This document shows, one piece after another, positions 18,852-29,035 of a stretch of 64,000 nucleotides of DNA (its first letter is position 1; each line of letters opens with the position of its first letter). The position numbers were made by a program, and so were the translations under genes. This DNA comes from Billgrantia sulfidoxydans. Its GTDB lineage: Bacteria > Pseudomonadota > Gammaproteobacteria > Pseudomonadales > Halomonadaceae. The notes beneath the pieces are model-generated. The model searched no databases and had not been told where the DNA came from. It worked only from the letters and a program-made list of their open reading frames with translations. Location of the stretch: positions 2,790,001-2,854,000 of the forward strand of contig NZ_CP053381.1 of assembly GCF_017868775.1 (NCBI RefSeq), written 5' to 3'.

Positions 18852-19895
18852 ATGCCCGATAGCCGCCCGTTGCCCCAGATCGGCCGACACCGCCTGCCCA
18901 ACCGCGTCATCCTGGCGCCCATGGCCGGCGTGACCGACCGCCCCTTCCGCCAGCTCTGCCGCCGGCTGGGCGCGGGTCTGGTGGTGGGCGAAATGGTCAC
19001 CTCGGATCCGGCGCTGTGGCACACGCGCAAGTCGCGCCAGCGCATGGACCATCGCGGCGAACCCGGCCCCCGTGCCGTGCAGATCGCCGGCGGTGACGCC
19101 ACCATGCTGGCCGAGGCGGCCCGCCTCAACGCCGGGCAGGGCGCCGAGATCATCGACATCAACATGGGCTGCCCGGCCAAGAAGGTTTGCAACAAGGCCG
19201 CCGGATCGGCGCTACTGCGTGACGAGGCCCTGGTGGCGGAAATCCTCGAGGCGGTAGTGGCCGCGGTCGAAGTGCCGGTGACGCTGAAGATCCGCACCGG
19301 CTGGTGCGCCGAGAGCAACAACGGCGTGCGCGTGGCGCGCCTGGCGGAAGCCGCCGGCATCCAGGCGCTGGCGGTCCACGGTCGTCACCGCCAGCAGCGC
19401 TACCAGGGGCAGGCCGAGTACGACACCATCGCCGCGATCAAGCAGGCCGTGCGCATTCCGGTATTCGCCAACGGCGATATCGACTCTCCACGCAAGGCCG
19501 CCCAGGTTCTGGACTATACTGGTGCGGATGCGGTGATGGTCGGTCGCGGCGCCCAGGGCAACCCATGGATCTTTCGCGAGATCGACCACTACCTGCGCCA
19601 TGGACGCCACTGCCCGCCCCCCGATCCGGACGAGAGGGCCGATGTCCTGCGCGGGCACCTGCATGCCCTGCATGCCTTCTATGGCGATTACATGGGCGTG
19701 CGCATCGCGCGCAAGCATCTCGGCTGGTATCTCGCCGGCGACGGTCGTTTCGACGCCGACCGGCAGCGCGAGCTGCGGGCAGCCTTCAACGCCCTGGAGC
19801 AGCCTGACGAACAGTATGACTTCATCGACGTCCTCTTTCGCCCGGAGAGTGAGGCCCTCCTCCGCCGGGCAGCGAATGGAATCAGTGCCGCATGA
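18852..19895 (+). CDS. dusB: tRNA-dihydrouridine synthase B
   Basis: An FMN enzyme that reduces uridine to dihydrouridine in the tRNA D-loop (U17 in E. coli). The 347-residue protein has the TIM-barrel opening VILAPMAGVTDRPFR, the catalytic Cys in DINMGCPAKKVCNKAAGSAL, and the phosphate-binding DAVMVGRGAQGNPW. I take the ATG at 18852; a TTG at 18840 is in frame 12 bases earlier. Its stop overlaps the fis start by 4 bases, as expected for the dusB-fis operon, where dusB translation often sets fis expression. Confidence 0.97.
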   Translation: MPDSRPLPQIGRHRLPNRVILAPMAGVTDRPFRQLCRRLGAGLVVGEMVTSDPALWHTRKSRQRMDHRGEPGPRAVQIAGGDATMLAEAARLNAGQGAEIIDINMGCPAKKVCNKAAGSALLRDEALVAEILEAVVAAVEVPVTLKIRTGWCAESNNGVRVARLAEAAGIQALAVHGRHRQQRYQGQAEYDTIAAIKQAVRIPVFANGDIDSPRKAAQVLDYTGADAVMVGRGAQGNPWIFREIDHYLRHGRHCPPPDPDERADVLRGHLHALHAFYGDYMGVRIARKHLGWYLAGDGRFDADRQRELRAAFNALEQPDEQYDFIDVLFRPESEALLRRAANGISAA

Positions 19896-20230
19896 ATCGT
19901 GACGCCTTCAATCGCAATGCCGATCTGCCAGGCCTCGAAGCCAGCTCCTGCGCAGGCCTGCCGGAGCTCGACAGCCCCGCCCTGCCACCGGCCACGCTGG
20001 CGGAGCAGCCGCTGCGCGAAGCCGTGGACGCCGCCATGCGACGCTATTTCGACCACCTCGATGGCGGCACCGTGACCGACCTCTACGCCATGGTGATGGC
20101 CGAGGTCGAGGCGCCCCTGCTGGCCAGCGTGCTCGAATACACCCAGGGCAACCAGACCCGCGCCGCCGAGATGCTGGGCCTCAACCGCGGCACGCTGCGC
20201 AAGAAGCTCAAGCAGCATGACCTGATCTGA
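19892..20230 (+). CDS. fis: DNA-binding protein Fis
   Basis: Fis is a nucleoid protein that bends DNA and regulates rRNA promoters, recombination and replication. The 112-residue protein is about 14 longer than E. coli Fis. The extra length is in the N-terminal part (residues 1-40), which is Pro/Leu-rich. The C-terminal helix-turn-helix is intact: EYTQGNQTRAAEMLGLNRG followed by TLRKKLKQHDLI. It overlaps dusB by 4 bases, the conserved dusB-fis arrangement. Confidence 0.97.
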   Translation: MNRDAFNRNADLPGLEASSCAGLPELDSPALPPATLAEQPLREAVDAAMRRYFDHLDGGTVTDLYAMVMAEVEAPLLASVLEYTQGNQTRAAEMLGLNRGTLRKKLKQHDLI

Positions 20231-20305
20231 ACCCGGTCGGCGCGGGTGGCCAGCCGCTGCCCGAGCCGGCTTACCTTAACCCACTCCATAGAGTTGCACC
20301 CCACC

Positions 20306-21886
<1,581 letters not shown>

Positions 21887-22029
21887 GGTGAGGAAAACGC
21901 TGGTTCTCGGCCATGCGTCGTTGAAAGTCGGCTCAAGATGCTCATTTGCAACAGCAAACTCCGCTCTTTCGCCGACTTTCGCCTAGCCTGGCCATCGCCC
22001 AGCCGTTTTCTCAAGCCACTCGAACAAGT

Positions 22030-22060
22030 AAACCCCATCGGTCATGACCGATGGGGTTTT
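22030..22060. terminator. Bidirectional terminator between purH and gabD
   Basis: Positions 22030-22059 form a perfect 30-base palindrome (AAACCCCATCGGT arm, CATG tip) with T-rich ends on both strands. It ends the plus-strand purH and the minus-strand gabD transcripts. The rest of the 21887-22089 gap shows no gene. Confidence 0.85.
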
Positions 22061-22089
22061 CGCGTCTTACGGCTTATAACTTATAGCGT

Positions 22090-23547
22090 TCAGCCCAGGT
22101 CGATGCAGAGGTACTTGGTCTCCAGAAACTCCTCGATGCCCTGATGGCCGCCCTCGCGGCCGAGCCCCGAGGCCTTGACGCCGCCGAACGGCGCCGCGGT
22201 GTTGGAGATCAGCCCGGTGTTGATGCCCACCATGCCGTACTCCAGGGCGTCGGCGACGCGCCATACCCGGCCCAGGTCGCGGGAGTAGAAGTAGGAGGCA
22301 AGCCCGTACTGGGTGTCGTTGGCCATCTGTACGGCATCCTCCTCGTCCTCGAAGGGGAACACCGCCGCCAGCGGGCCGAAGGTCTCCTCCTGGGCCACCT
22401 TCATGTCACCGTTGGCGAAGCTGATCAGCGTCGGGGTGAAGAAGTTGCCGCCCAGCGGATGGGGGTGGCCACCCAGCAGTAGCTCGGCCCCCTTGTCGAC
22501 GGCATCGTGCACGTGCTCGCTGACCTTGGTCACCGCGTTGCCGTCGATCAGCGGGCCGATGTTGATGTCGGGCTCGGTACCGTCGCCCACTTTCAACTCG
22601 CTGTTCATCGCCACGGCCAGTTTCTCGCAGAAGGCGTTGACCACGCTGGACTGGACCAGGAAGCGGTTGGTGCAGATGCAGGTCTGGCCGGCATTGCGGA
22701 ACTTGGCCGCCATGGCGCCCTCCACCGCGGCATCCAGATCGGCATCCTCGAAGACGATGAACGGGGCGTTGCCGCCCAGCTCCAGCGAGATCTTCTGGAT
22801 GTGCTGGGAGGCCCGCGACATCAGCTCGCGCCCCACCTCGGTGGAGCCGGTGAAGGTGATCTTGCGCACCAGCGGCGACTCGGTCATGGCCGCGGCGATT
22901 TCGCCTGCCCGCCCCGGCACCACGTTGAACACGCCGCGCGGCACGCCGGCGCGCTCGGCCAACAGCGCCAGCGCCGTGGCCGAGAACGGCGTCTGGCTGG
23001 CCGGCTTGATGACGATGGTGCAGCCCGCCGCCAGCGCTGCGCCGGCCTTGCGCGTGATCATCGCCGCCGGGAAGTTCCACGGCGTGATGGCGCCGACCAC
23101 GCCCACCGGCTGCTTGGTGACCACGATACGCTGGTTGGGCTTGGCGGCGGGAATGGTCTCGCCGTAGATGCGCCGCGCCTCCTCGGCGAACCAGCGGATG
23201 AAGCTTGCCGCATAGGCGATCTCGCCGGCCGCCTCCTTGAGCGGCTTGCCCTGCTCGTGGGTCATGATCATCGCCAGGTCGTCCTGATGCTCGAACATCA
23301 GGTCATGCCACTTCATCAGGATGTCGGCGCGCTCCTGGGCGGTGAGCGCTCGCCAGCCTATCAACGCCGCATCGGCAGCGGCGATGGCGCGCTCGGTCTC
23401 GGCACGCCCCAGGCGCGGCACGGTGCCGAAGGTCTCTCCGGTCGCCGGATTGACGACCTCGATCTGCTCGCCGCTGTCGGCGGCGACCCAGCTGCCGTCA
23501 ATGTAGGCGAAAGGGCAATAGAGCTGTGTTTCCTTGAGGGCTTCCAT
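22090..23547 (-). CDS. gabD: NAD(P)-dependent succinate-semialdehyde dehydrogenase
   Basis: Oxidises succinate semialdehyde to succinate, ending the GABA shunt. The 485-residue protein shows aldehyde dehydrogenase features: TPWNFPAAMITRK (cofactor entry), FTGSTEVGRELM, catalytic Glu in LELGGNAPFIVF, and catalytic Cys in NAGQTCICTNR, where the extra Cys two residues on is typical of GabD. No gabT lies next to it, so substrate assignment rests on resemblance alone; glutarate semialdehyde is a plausible alternative. ATG at 23547 with CAGGAG upstream. Confidence 0.88.
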   Translation of the reverse strand: MEALKETQLYCPFAYIDGSWVAADSGEQIEVVNPATGETFGTVPRLGRAETERAIAAADAALIGWRALTAQERADILMKWHDLMFEHQDDLAMIMTHEQGKPLKEAAGEIAYAASFIRWFAEEARRIYGETIPAAKPNQRIVVTKQPVGVVGAITPWNFPAAMITRKAGAALAAGCTIVIKPASQTPFSATALALLAERAGVPRGVFNVVPGRAGEIAAAMTESPLVRKITFTGSTEVGRELMSRASQHIQKISLELGGNAPFIVFEDADLDAAVEGAMAAKFRNAGQTCICTNRFLVQSSVVNAFCEKLAVAMNSELKVGDGTEPDINIGPLIDGNAVTKVSEHVHDAVDKGAELLLGGHPHPLGGNFFTPTLISFANGDMKVAQEETFGPLAAVFPFEDEEDAVQMANDTQYGLASYFYSRDLGRVWRVADALEYGMVGINTGLISNTAAPFGGVKASGLGREGGHQGIEEFLETKYLCIDLG

Positions 23548-23615
23548 GTTGTCTCTCCTGGCCTCAGCGGGGCCTCTACCGAGGGTAAGTGTGTGCGTGC
23601 CACGCCCTGCCCCTG

Positions 23616-23933
23616 TTACCGGGTCTCGGTGCTGCGCTGCTCGGGCACGTTCTCGGAAATGTCATCCTGTACGGGCGGCTGAAGCATCGCGTTAAGTATG
23701 GCAAGGATCAGGACCAGCGCGATGGCAATCCAGCACAGTGCACGGCCGATGTAGCGTTCCGGCTGGCGATGGACCTGGCGCAGGCCCATTACGGCGAAGA
23801 TGGCGGCGGCAAGATTCAGAGGCAGCAGGCTGCCCTGGAACAACAGGGCGACGAGCGCCAAGACGATGGCCGTCATGGCCCATGGCGCATGGCGTTGCCG
23901 TGGCGAATCGCGGGACGGGGTGTCGCGTTTCAA
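23616..23933 (-). CDS. Small two-helix membrane protein, function unknown
   Basis: A 105-residue protein with a basic N-terminus and two hydrophobic segments (about residues 19-50 and 62-86), followed by a polar tail rich in Asp, Glu and Gln. The shape recalls DUF4190-type small membrane proteins, in which a conserved loop links two helices, but I cannot assign the family firmly. The likely start is TTG at 23933, since GGGAG lies about 9 bases upstream. It sits alone between folX and gabD, all on the minus strand, with 68 bases to gabD. Confidence 0.6.
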   Translation of the reverse strand: MKRDTPSRDSPRQRHAPWAMTAIVLALVALLFQGSLLPLNLAAAIFAVMGLRQVHRQPERYIGRALCWIAIALVLILAILNAMLQPPVQDDISENVPEQRSTETR

Positions 23934-24033
23934 CGGGTTTCTCTCCCTGTCGGCTCGGCAATGGACCCTTCATGCTAAGCGCAAAGCCCCGCTGCCGCCA
24001 AACCCGGACCATCACCTGCAGGACACGGCGACC

Positions 24034-24444
24034 TCAGCGGCTCCGGCGCGGCTCTCGACTGGCCGAGAGCGTGACGGAAACCGAGTCGGCGAAACGCAGC
24101 GCATGCGGCTTGTCGATCTCGACCTGCGCCGTTAGGACCTGCTCGTGGCTCATGATCAGGTCGAGAACCTCTCGCGTCATGCGTTCCAGCAGCAGGAAGC
24201 GGCCCTCCTCCACCAGCGCGATCACCTGCTTGCAGATGGTGCGATAGTTGAGCGCCTGTTCGATGAGGTTGAAGGCGACGGCCTTGTCGGCCCGATAGCG
24301 GATCACGGCGTTGACCACCACATCCTGGCGATTCTGGATCTCTTCCTCCTTGATGCCGATGAACGTTCGCAAGCGCAGGTTCTTGATGCGAATCGTGGCC
24401 AGGTCGTGATCGAGATGCTGGTCGTCCAGGGCATGCAGCGTCAT
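24034..24444 (-). CDS. folX: Dihydroneopterin triphosphate 2'-epimerase FolX
   Basis: FolX epimerises dihydroneopterin triphosphate to dihydromonapterin triphosphate on the way to tetrahydromonapterin, the cofactor of phenylalanine hydroxylase in some gammaproteobacteria. The 136-residue protein matches FolX rather than Fol[20 protein letters not shown] (about 18-36), then DALNYRT-like [14 protein letters not shown], and [19 protein letters not shown] near the end. It has about 15 extra N-terminal residues. It follows folE by 42 bases, which supplies its substrate. Confidence 0.94.
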   Translation of the reverse strand: MTLHALDDQHLDHDLATIRIKNLRLRTFIGIKEEEIQNRQDVVVNAVIRYRADKAVAFNLIEQALNYRTICKQVIALVEEGRFLLLERMTREVLDLIMSHEQVLTAQVEIDKPHALRFADSVSVTLSASREPRRSR

Positions 24445-24486
24445 GGCGAAACTCCGGGCAAGAACGGCCGTGGGCGGGGCGCCCAG

Positions 24487-25044
24487 TCAGCGGCCGTTGA
24501 CCAAGGTAAGAAACTCCTGCCGGGTGGGCTGGTTTTCGCGGAAAGCCCCCAGCATCACGGAAGAGGTCATGCTGGAATTCTGTTTCTCCACGCCGCGCAT
24601 CATCATGCACAGGTGCCGCGCCTCGATCACCACCGCTACGCCACGCGCGCCGGTCACACGCTGCACGGCCTCGGCGATCTGGCGCGTCAGGTTTTCCTGG
24701 ATCTGCATGCGGCGGGCGTACATGTCGACGATACGCGCAAACTTGGAGAGCCCCAGCACCTTGCCACTGGGCAGGTAGGCGATGTGGCACTTGCCGATGA
24801 AGGGCAGCAGGTGGTGCTCGCACATCGAGTAGAGCTCGATGTCCTTGACCAGCACCATCTCGTCGGTCTCGCTCTGGAAGACTGCGCCGTTGATGATCTC
24901 CTCGAGGGTTTGGGAGTAGCCGCGAGTGAGAAACTGCATCGCCTTGGCGGCGCGCTTCGGCGTATCGCGCAGGCCTTCTCGTTCCGGGTCCTCGCCCAGC
25001 TCGAGAATGATCTGGCGGTAGTAGTTGGCAAGCTCTTCGTTCAT
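24487..25044 (-). CDS. folE: GTP cyclohydrolase I, zinc type
   Basis: FolE opens GTP to dihydroneopterin triphosphate, the first step of folate and pterin synthesis. The 185-residue protein has all three zinc ligands: Cys75 and His78 in MCEHHLLPF and Cys146 in [10 protein letters not shown]. It lacks the longer N-terminal helices of the 222-residue E. coli enzyme, like the FolE copies linked to folX in pseudomonads. The frame opens far upstream at 25635, but ATG at 25044 gives the proper start. Pairing with folX suggests a role in monapterin formation, though general folate use is equally possible. Confidence 0.95.
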   Translation of the reverse strand: MNEELANYYRQIILELGEDPEREGLRDTPKRAAKAMQFLTRGYSQTLEEIINGAVFQSETDEMVLVKDIELYSMCEHHLLPFIGKCHIAYLPSGKVLGLSKFARIVDMYARRMQIQENLTRQIAEAVQRVTGARGVAVVIEARHLCMMMRGVEKQNSSMTSSVMLGAFRENQPTRQEFLTLVNGR

Positions 25045-25312
25045 GGTCAGGCCCTGCGACTGGATACCGTTCGTCTGGTGATGGCCCGGCCATCGTCGTT
25101 GAATCATACAAGGACTATGCGCGCGCGCACACCTTGTACAGCTTTTTGCGCCTCTCGACGCTATTCTACCGTAACCGAAGGCTTGCCGCAGGCGGTATGC
25201 CTGAAAACGACCCCCTGCGACATTCGTGACACTGCTCCGCCTCGGTGGCTGTGGTAACATGCTGGCCTTCGAGTACCGCCGATACCCGCAGCCTGGTCCC
25301 CCGAGAGCCGAT

Positions 25313-25879
25313 ATGACCAAGATTCCAGACGCGATACTGTCAGTCAGCGGACTGGCCCTACTGCTCCTCCTGCCCCTGAATGCCTCGGCCAACAGCCTTT
25401 CCGTGCCCGGGGACGCCATTGTCGCCGTACAGGTCATCGATGATCTCATCCTGGATGGCGATAGCGGGCGCCGCGACGACATTCTGCTGCGCCCCGTCGG
25501 CGGCCAGGACGGTACCACCCATGAGCTCCCCGAGTACTGCGTCGTGGTGGGTGATGCGCGACAGGACGGTGATCGCCTGCGCATTGCCGCCAAGGCGCTG
25601 ACTTGCGTCGAGACCGAAGGCGGCGACAGCGACATCTACAACGGCGAGATTTCCGCGGCCGCGTACGACAGCGACGGCAGCTACGGGCTGGCCGTATGCG
25701 ACGCCGGGCGCTGCGAACTCGCAAGCGATCACGTCTTTCATCTCCAGCTGGCCAGCCAGCTGGAGATCGAGGAGCAGGACAACCCCTCTGCGCGTATCAA
25801 CGAGCAGCGCCGCCAGTCCGACGGCGCCGGCGTCGCCAACCCCATCCCTGCCGAGCGCCCCGACCCCGACAGCGACTGA
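25313..25879 (+). CDS. Secreted protein of unknown function with four cysteines
   Basis: 188 residues from ATG 25313; I do not recognise the family. A clear signal peptide (residues 1-26, cleavage after ASA) is followed by an acidic beta-rich domain with four cysteines, Cys76, Cys98, Cys129 and Cys134, enough for two disulfides. The tail from about residue 150 is polar, Gln/Glu-rich then Pro/Asp-rich, and looks disordered. The spacing suggests a small periplasmic domain. The frame continues up to 25226, but those 29 codons precede the signal peptide and lack support. It is divergent from folE and convergent with srkA, so it stands alone. Confidence 0.72.
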   Translation: MTKIPDAILSVSGLALLLLLPLNASANSLSVPGDAIVAVQVIDDLILDGDSGRRDDILLRPVGGQDGTTHELPEYCVVVGDARQDGDRLRIAAKALTCVETEGGDSDIYNGEISAAAYDSDGSYGLAVCDAGRCELASDHVFHLQLASQLEIEEQDNPSARINEQRRQSDGAGVANPIPAERPDPDSD

Positions 25880-25915
25880 TCTCCCGGCCCGCGCCTCCTC
25901 GTCGGGGCGCGCCTT

Positions 25916-26902
25916 TCACGCCAGCCAGCGCGGCGCCTGGCCAAGCACCAGGCGCTGCTGTTCCAGCTGGCGAATGTGCGCATCCCAATAGCCGCCATCG
26001 GTCACCCAGGGAAACGCCTGGGGGAAGGCCGGGTCGTCCCAGCGCGCCACCAACCAGGCGCTGTGGCGCATCAGGCGCAGCGTGCGCAATGGCTCGATGA
26101 GCGCCAGCTCGCGGCGATCGAACTCACGATGCTGTTCATAGCCCTCCAGGACTTCCGACAGCTGCATGTGCCACTCCGCCTCATGTTCGGCGGTGAGGAA
26201 CATCCACAGGTCCTGCACCGCCGGCGCCATCATGGCATCGTCGAAGTCGACCAGGGCAAAGGTGTCGTCGCGACCGAGCAGGTTGCCGATGTGGCAGTCG
26301 CCCTGCACTCGGATCGCCTGTGCAGGCGTCCAGGCATGGGCCTGCAGCGCCGCATGCAGCGCCTCGGCGACCCCGGCATAGGCGTGGCGCTGGCGCCGGT
26401 CCAGCCAGGGCGCCGCCAGCACGCGCATGCGCGCCTCGTTCACCATGCCATCCAGGTCGAGCCGGACCCGATGCTCGAAGTCGGCACGCTCACCCACGGC
26501 ATGCACGGCACCGATCAGCTCGCCCAGGGCAAACAGGTGGGCAGGGTTCTCGAGCTCCGGGGCCTGGCCCGGCAGCTGCGGAAACAGGGCGAGGCGGAAG
26601 CCCTCGACATGGTGCAGGCTACGTCCGGCGTCATCACGCCAGGGCGGGGCCACGGCGACACCCTCCGCGGCCAGCACATCCAGGAAATCGTGCTCCTCCT
26701 GGATCTGGGCGTCGCTCCATCGCCCGGGACGGTAGAACTTGGCCACCCAGCGGCGCCCCTCGTCATCGTAGAGCAGGAAGACCCGGTTCTCGTAACTGTT
26801 CAGGGCGAACGGCTCGCCCGGCAGCCAGAAGCCGAGGGACTCGATGGCCGACACGACGCGGGCCGGCGAGAGTGCCGCGAAGGGATGTGGCGTGCTGTGC
26901 AT
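25916..26902 (-). CDS. srkA: Stress response kinase A (RdoA/YihE type)
   Basis: A 328-residue eukaryotic-like kinase of the APH/choline-kinase fold. SrkA in E. coli counteracts MazF-linked death under envelope stress. Visible are the nucleotide-binding start SYENRVFLLYDDEGRRWVAK (Lys for ATP), the catalytic loop RVQGDCHIGNLLG, and the metal-binding VDFDDAMMAP. The frame runs on to 26959, but ATG at 26902 gives the usual MHSTPHPFAALSP start. In many gammaproteobacteria srkA precedes dsbA; here comF is upstream instead, in the same direction. Confidence 0.93.
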   Translation of the reverse strand: MHSTPHPFAALSPARVVSAIESLGFWLPGEPFALNSYENRVFLLYDDEGRRWVAKFYRPGRWSDAQIQEEHDFLDVLAAEGVAVAPPWRDDAGRSLHHVEGFRLALFPQLPGQAPELENPAHLFALGELIGAVHAVGERADFEHRVRLDLDGMVNEARMRVLAAPWLDRRQRHAYAGVAEALHAALQAHAWTPAQAIRVQGDCHIGNLLGRDDTFALVDFDDAMMAPAVQDLWMFLTAEHEAEWHMQLSEVLEGYEQHREFDRRELALIEPLRTLRLMRHSAWLVARWDDPAFPQAFPWVTDGGYWDAHIRQLEQQRLVLGQAPRWLA

Positions 26903-26955
26903 GGGGGTCACCGGCAAATGGGAGCCTTCATGGTAACAGCCTGCGCGACGGGGAA

Positions 26956-27738
26956 TCACTCACCCCGTAGCGGGGTGCGGGCCACCGACCACGCCTCCAC
27001 CTCGCACGCGCCGGCGGACAGGCAGGCTTGCGCCAAGGCGTCCAGGGTCGCGCCGGTGGTCATGACGTCGTCGAGCAGCGCCACGCGCGGCGGCAGCGGG
27101 CCTCTTACCTCGAAGCCGCCGCGCAGGTTGCGGTAGCGCTCGGCGCGATCGAGCCCGCGCTGCGAGCGGGTGGCTTGGCACCGCCGTGCACGCGCCAGCA
27201 CCAGGCCATGACGTGTCGCCAGGCGTCGGGCCAGCCAATCGGCCTGGTCGAAGCCACGCTCTCGCGCCCGCCGGGGGTGCAGCGGCACCGGGATCAGCAC
27301 TTGGGGCCAGGCCAGAGCCCCCGGCGGCAGGCCGAGTTCGAGCAGCTCGAGCAGCACGGTGCCGGCCCGCGGCGAGGCGTGAAACTTGAAGCGCTGCATC
27401 AACCTGGCCACTTCATCCTCGTAGCGCAGCGGCACCCGCGAACGTACGAACAGCGGCGGGCGGGTCAGGCAGTGGCCGCAGCGCCTGTCCGAGAGCGACC
27501 CCGGCGGTTGCGGCTCGGCACAGCCGGGGCAGGCCGGCAGGTTCCACGGCAGCGCCTCGAAGCAGGCCGCACACCAGGGGCGCTCCGGCTCGGCGGCTGC
27601 CAGGCAGAAGCCGCAGCGCCCCGGCAACGCACGGCGCAGCATGGCATCGACACCGTGCCAGAGCGAGCGCAGCCAGTCGCCCCGGCGTACCGGCGGCGTC
27701 GGGCCGTCTCGCAACGCTTGCTCCCATTCCGGTTCCAT
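26956..27738 (-). CDS. comF: ComF family protein (phosphoribosyltransferase fold)
   Basis: A 260-residue protein related to ComF/GntX, needed for DNA uptake or use of DNA as nutrient in several bacteria; its biochemical activity is unsettled. Four CxxC pairs near the N-terminus (CGFC, CAAC, CPGC, CGHC) form a zinc-binding region. The C-terminal half carries the PRPP motif VALLDDVMTTGATL. It is divergent from bioB, the standard comF-bioB arrangement in gammaproteobacteria, so the 185-base gap must hold promoters for both directions. ATG at 27738. Confidence 0.93.
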   Translation of the reverse strand: MEPEWEQALRDGPTPPVRRGDWLRSLWHGVDAMLRRALPGRCGFCLAAAEPERPWCAACFEALPWNLPACPGCAEPQPPGSLSDRRCGHCLTRPPLFVRSRVPLRYEDEVARLMQRFKFHASPRAGTVLLELLELGLPPGALAWPQVLIPVPLHPRRARERGFDQADWLARRLATRHGLVLARARRCQATRSQRGLDRAERYRNLRGGFEVRGPLPPRVALLDDVMTTGATLDALAQACLSAGACEVEAWSVARTPLRGE

Positions 27739-27825
27739 CGATGGTCGTCCTTGTCGAGTGACGGAATGCCCAAGAGCTTATCACCCCGGCACCGCGACGT
27801 TTGCCGCTCTTTCGGCCCGCCTATC

Positions 27826-27853
27826 GTTAACCTGTTGCACTCATGAGGTTGAC
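27826..27853 (+). promoter_or_regulatory. BirA-box-like operator upstream of bioB (site 1)
   Basis: GTTAACC (27826-27832) and GGTTGAC (27847-27853) form an imperfect inverted repeat with a 14-base spacer. The known gammaproteobacterial BirA box is TTGTAAACC, 14-15 bases, GGTTTACAA; each nine-base arm here matches at 7 positions. The right arm overlaps the bioB -35 element, so bound BirA-biotinyl-AMP would block RNA polymerase. Confidence 0.65.
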
Positions 27854-27876
27854 AGGCAGACATTTTCACGTACGCT
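27849..27876 (+). promoter_or_regulatory. Candidate bioB promoter
   Basis: A perfect -35 TTGACA (27849-27854) is followed after 16 bases by TACGCT (27871-27876). The -35 is embedded in the right arm of BirA-like site 1. Transcription would begin near 27883, inside the second palindrome. Confidence 0.5.
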
Positions 27877-27880
27877 CACA

Positions 27881-27908
27881 GTCAACCTTACTGGACCATC
27901 GAGTTGAC
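27881..27908 (+). promoter_or_regulatory. Second BirA-box-like palindrome before bioB (site 2)
   Basis: GTCAACC (27881-27887) and AGTTGAC (27902-27908) pair with the same 14-base spacer as site 1; GTCAAC/GTTGAC is exact. Its centre is 55 bases downstream of the site 1 centre and covers the likely transcription start. It may be a second BirA site or chance. Confidence 0.4.
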
Positions 27909-27923
27909 CGAGACGAGCCCTCC

Positions 27924-29030
27924 ATGTCCGACACCCTGAATGCCAGCCCGAACGGCCAAACCATCACCGCCAATACCAGGATTCGCCATGACTGGTCGCT
28001 GGCCGAGATCGAGGCACTCTTCGAACTGCCTTTCAACGACTTGCTGTTCCGCGCCCAGCAGGTGCATCGAAACCACTTCGACGCCAACGCCGTTCAGGTT
28101 TCCACGCTGCTTTCGATCAAGACCGGGGCCTGTCCGGAGGACTGCAAGTATTGCCCTCAGTCGGGCCACTACGCCACCGGGCTGGGCAAGGAGAAGCTGC
28201 TGGAGATCGAGAAGGTGGTGGCCCAGGCCAAGGCAGCCCAGGAGGCCGGCGCCAGCCGCTTCTGCATGGGCGCGGCCTGGCGCAGCCCGCGCGAGAAGGA
28301 CCTGGGCGTGGTGCTGGAGATGGTCCGCCAGGTCAAGGCGCTGGGGCTCGAGACCTGCATGACGCTGGGCATGGTCGACGGCGACCAGGCCGCCCGCCTG
28401 GCCGAGGCCGGCCTCGACTACTACAACCACAACCTAGACACCTCGCCGGAGTACTACGGCGAAATCATCACCACCCGCACCTATGCCGACCGCCTGGAAA
28501 CCCTGGCCAACGTACGCGAGGCGGGGATGAAGGTCTGTGCCGGCGGCATCCTCGGCATGGGCGAGGCACCCCGCGACCGCGCCGCGCTGCTGCAGCAACT
28601 GGCCCGGCTCGATCCGCATCCCGAGTCCGTGCCGATCAACATGCTGGTCAAGGTACCCGGCACACCGCTGGAGGACGTCGAGGATCTCGACCCCATCGAG
28701 TTCGTGCGTGCCATCGCCGTGGCTCGCATCCTGATGCCGGCCAGCCACGTCCGCCTCTCCGCCGGCCGCGAGCAGATGGATGAATCGACCCAGGCGCTGG
28801 CCTTCCTCGCCGGGGCCAACTCCATCTTCTACGGCGACAAGCTGCTGACCACCGGCAACCCCCAGGCCACGCGCGACCGCGCTCTGTTCGACAAGCTCGG
28901 GCTGCACCCCGAGCGGCGCGACACCTGCCGCGACGACGACCGCCAGCAGGCCACGCTCGAAGACGCCCTGGCACGTCAGGCGAGGCAGGCCCGCAGCGCC
29001 GCGCTGGCCTACGACGCCACACAGGCCTGA
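27924..29030 (+). CDS. bioB: Biotin synthase BioB
   Basis: BioB inserts sulfur into dethiobiotin, the last step of biotin synthesis, using radical SAM chemistry and a [2Fe-2S] cluster. The 368-residue protein has the radical-SAM cysteines Cys70, Cys74 and Cys77 ([12 protein letters not shown]), followed by [11 protein letters not shown] and the [13 protein letters not shown] motif. ATG at 27924 gives MSDTLNA; an upstream in-frame ATG at 27843 would start inside the operator region and is rejected. It heads bioB-F-H-C-D, with two BirA-like sites in front. Confidence 0.97.
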   Translation: MSDTLNASPNGQTITANTRIRHDWSLAEIEALFELPFNDLLFRAQQVHRNHFDANAVQVSTLLSIKTGACPEDCKYCPQSGHYATGLGKEKLLEIEKVVAQAKAAQEAGASRFCMGAAWRSPREKDLGVVLEMVRQVKALGLETCMTLGMVDGDQAARLAEAGLDYYNHNLDTSPEYYGEIITTRTYADRLETLANVREAGMKVCAGGILGMGEAPRDRAALLQQLARLDPHPESVPINMLVKVPGTPLEDVEDLDPIEFVRAIAVARILMPASHVRLSAGREQMDESTQALAFLAGANSIFYGDKLLTTGNPQATRDRALFDKLGLHPERRDTCRDDDRQQATLEDALARQARQARSAALAYDATQA

Positions 29031-29035
29031 ACGTC

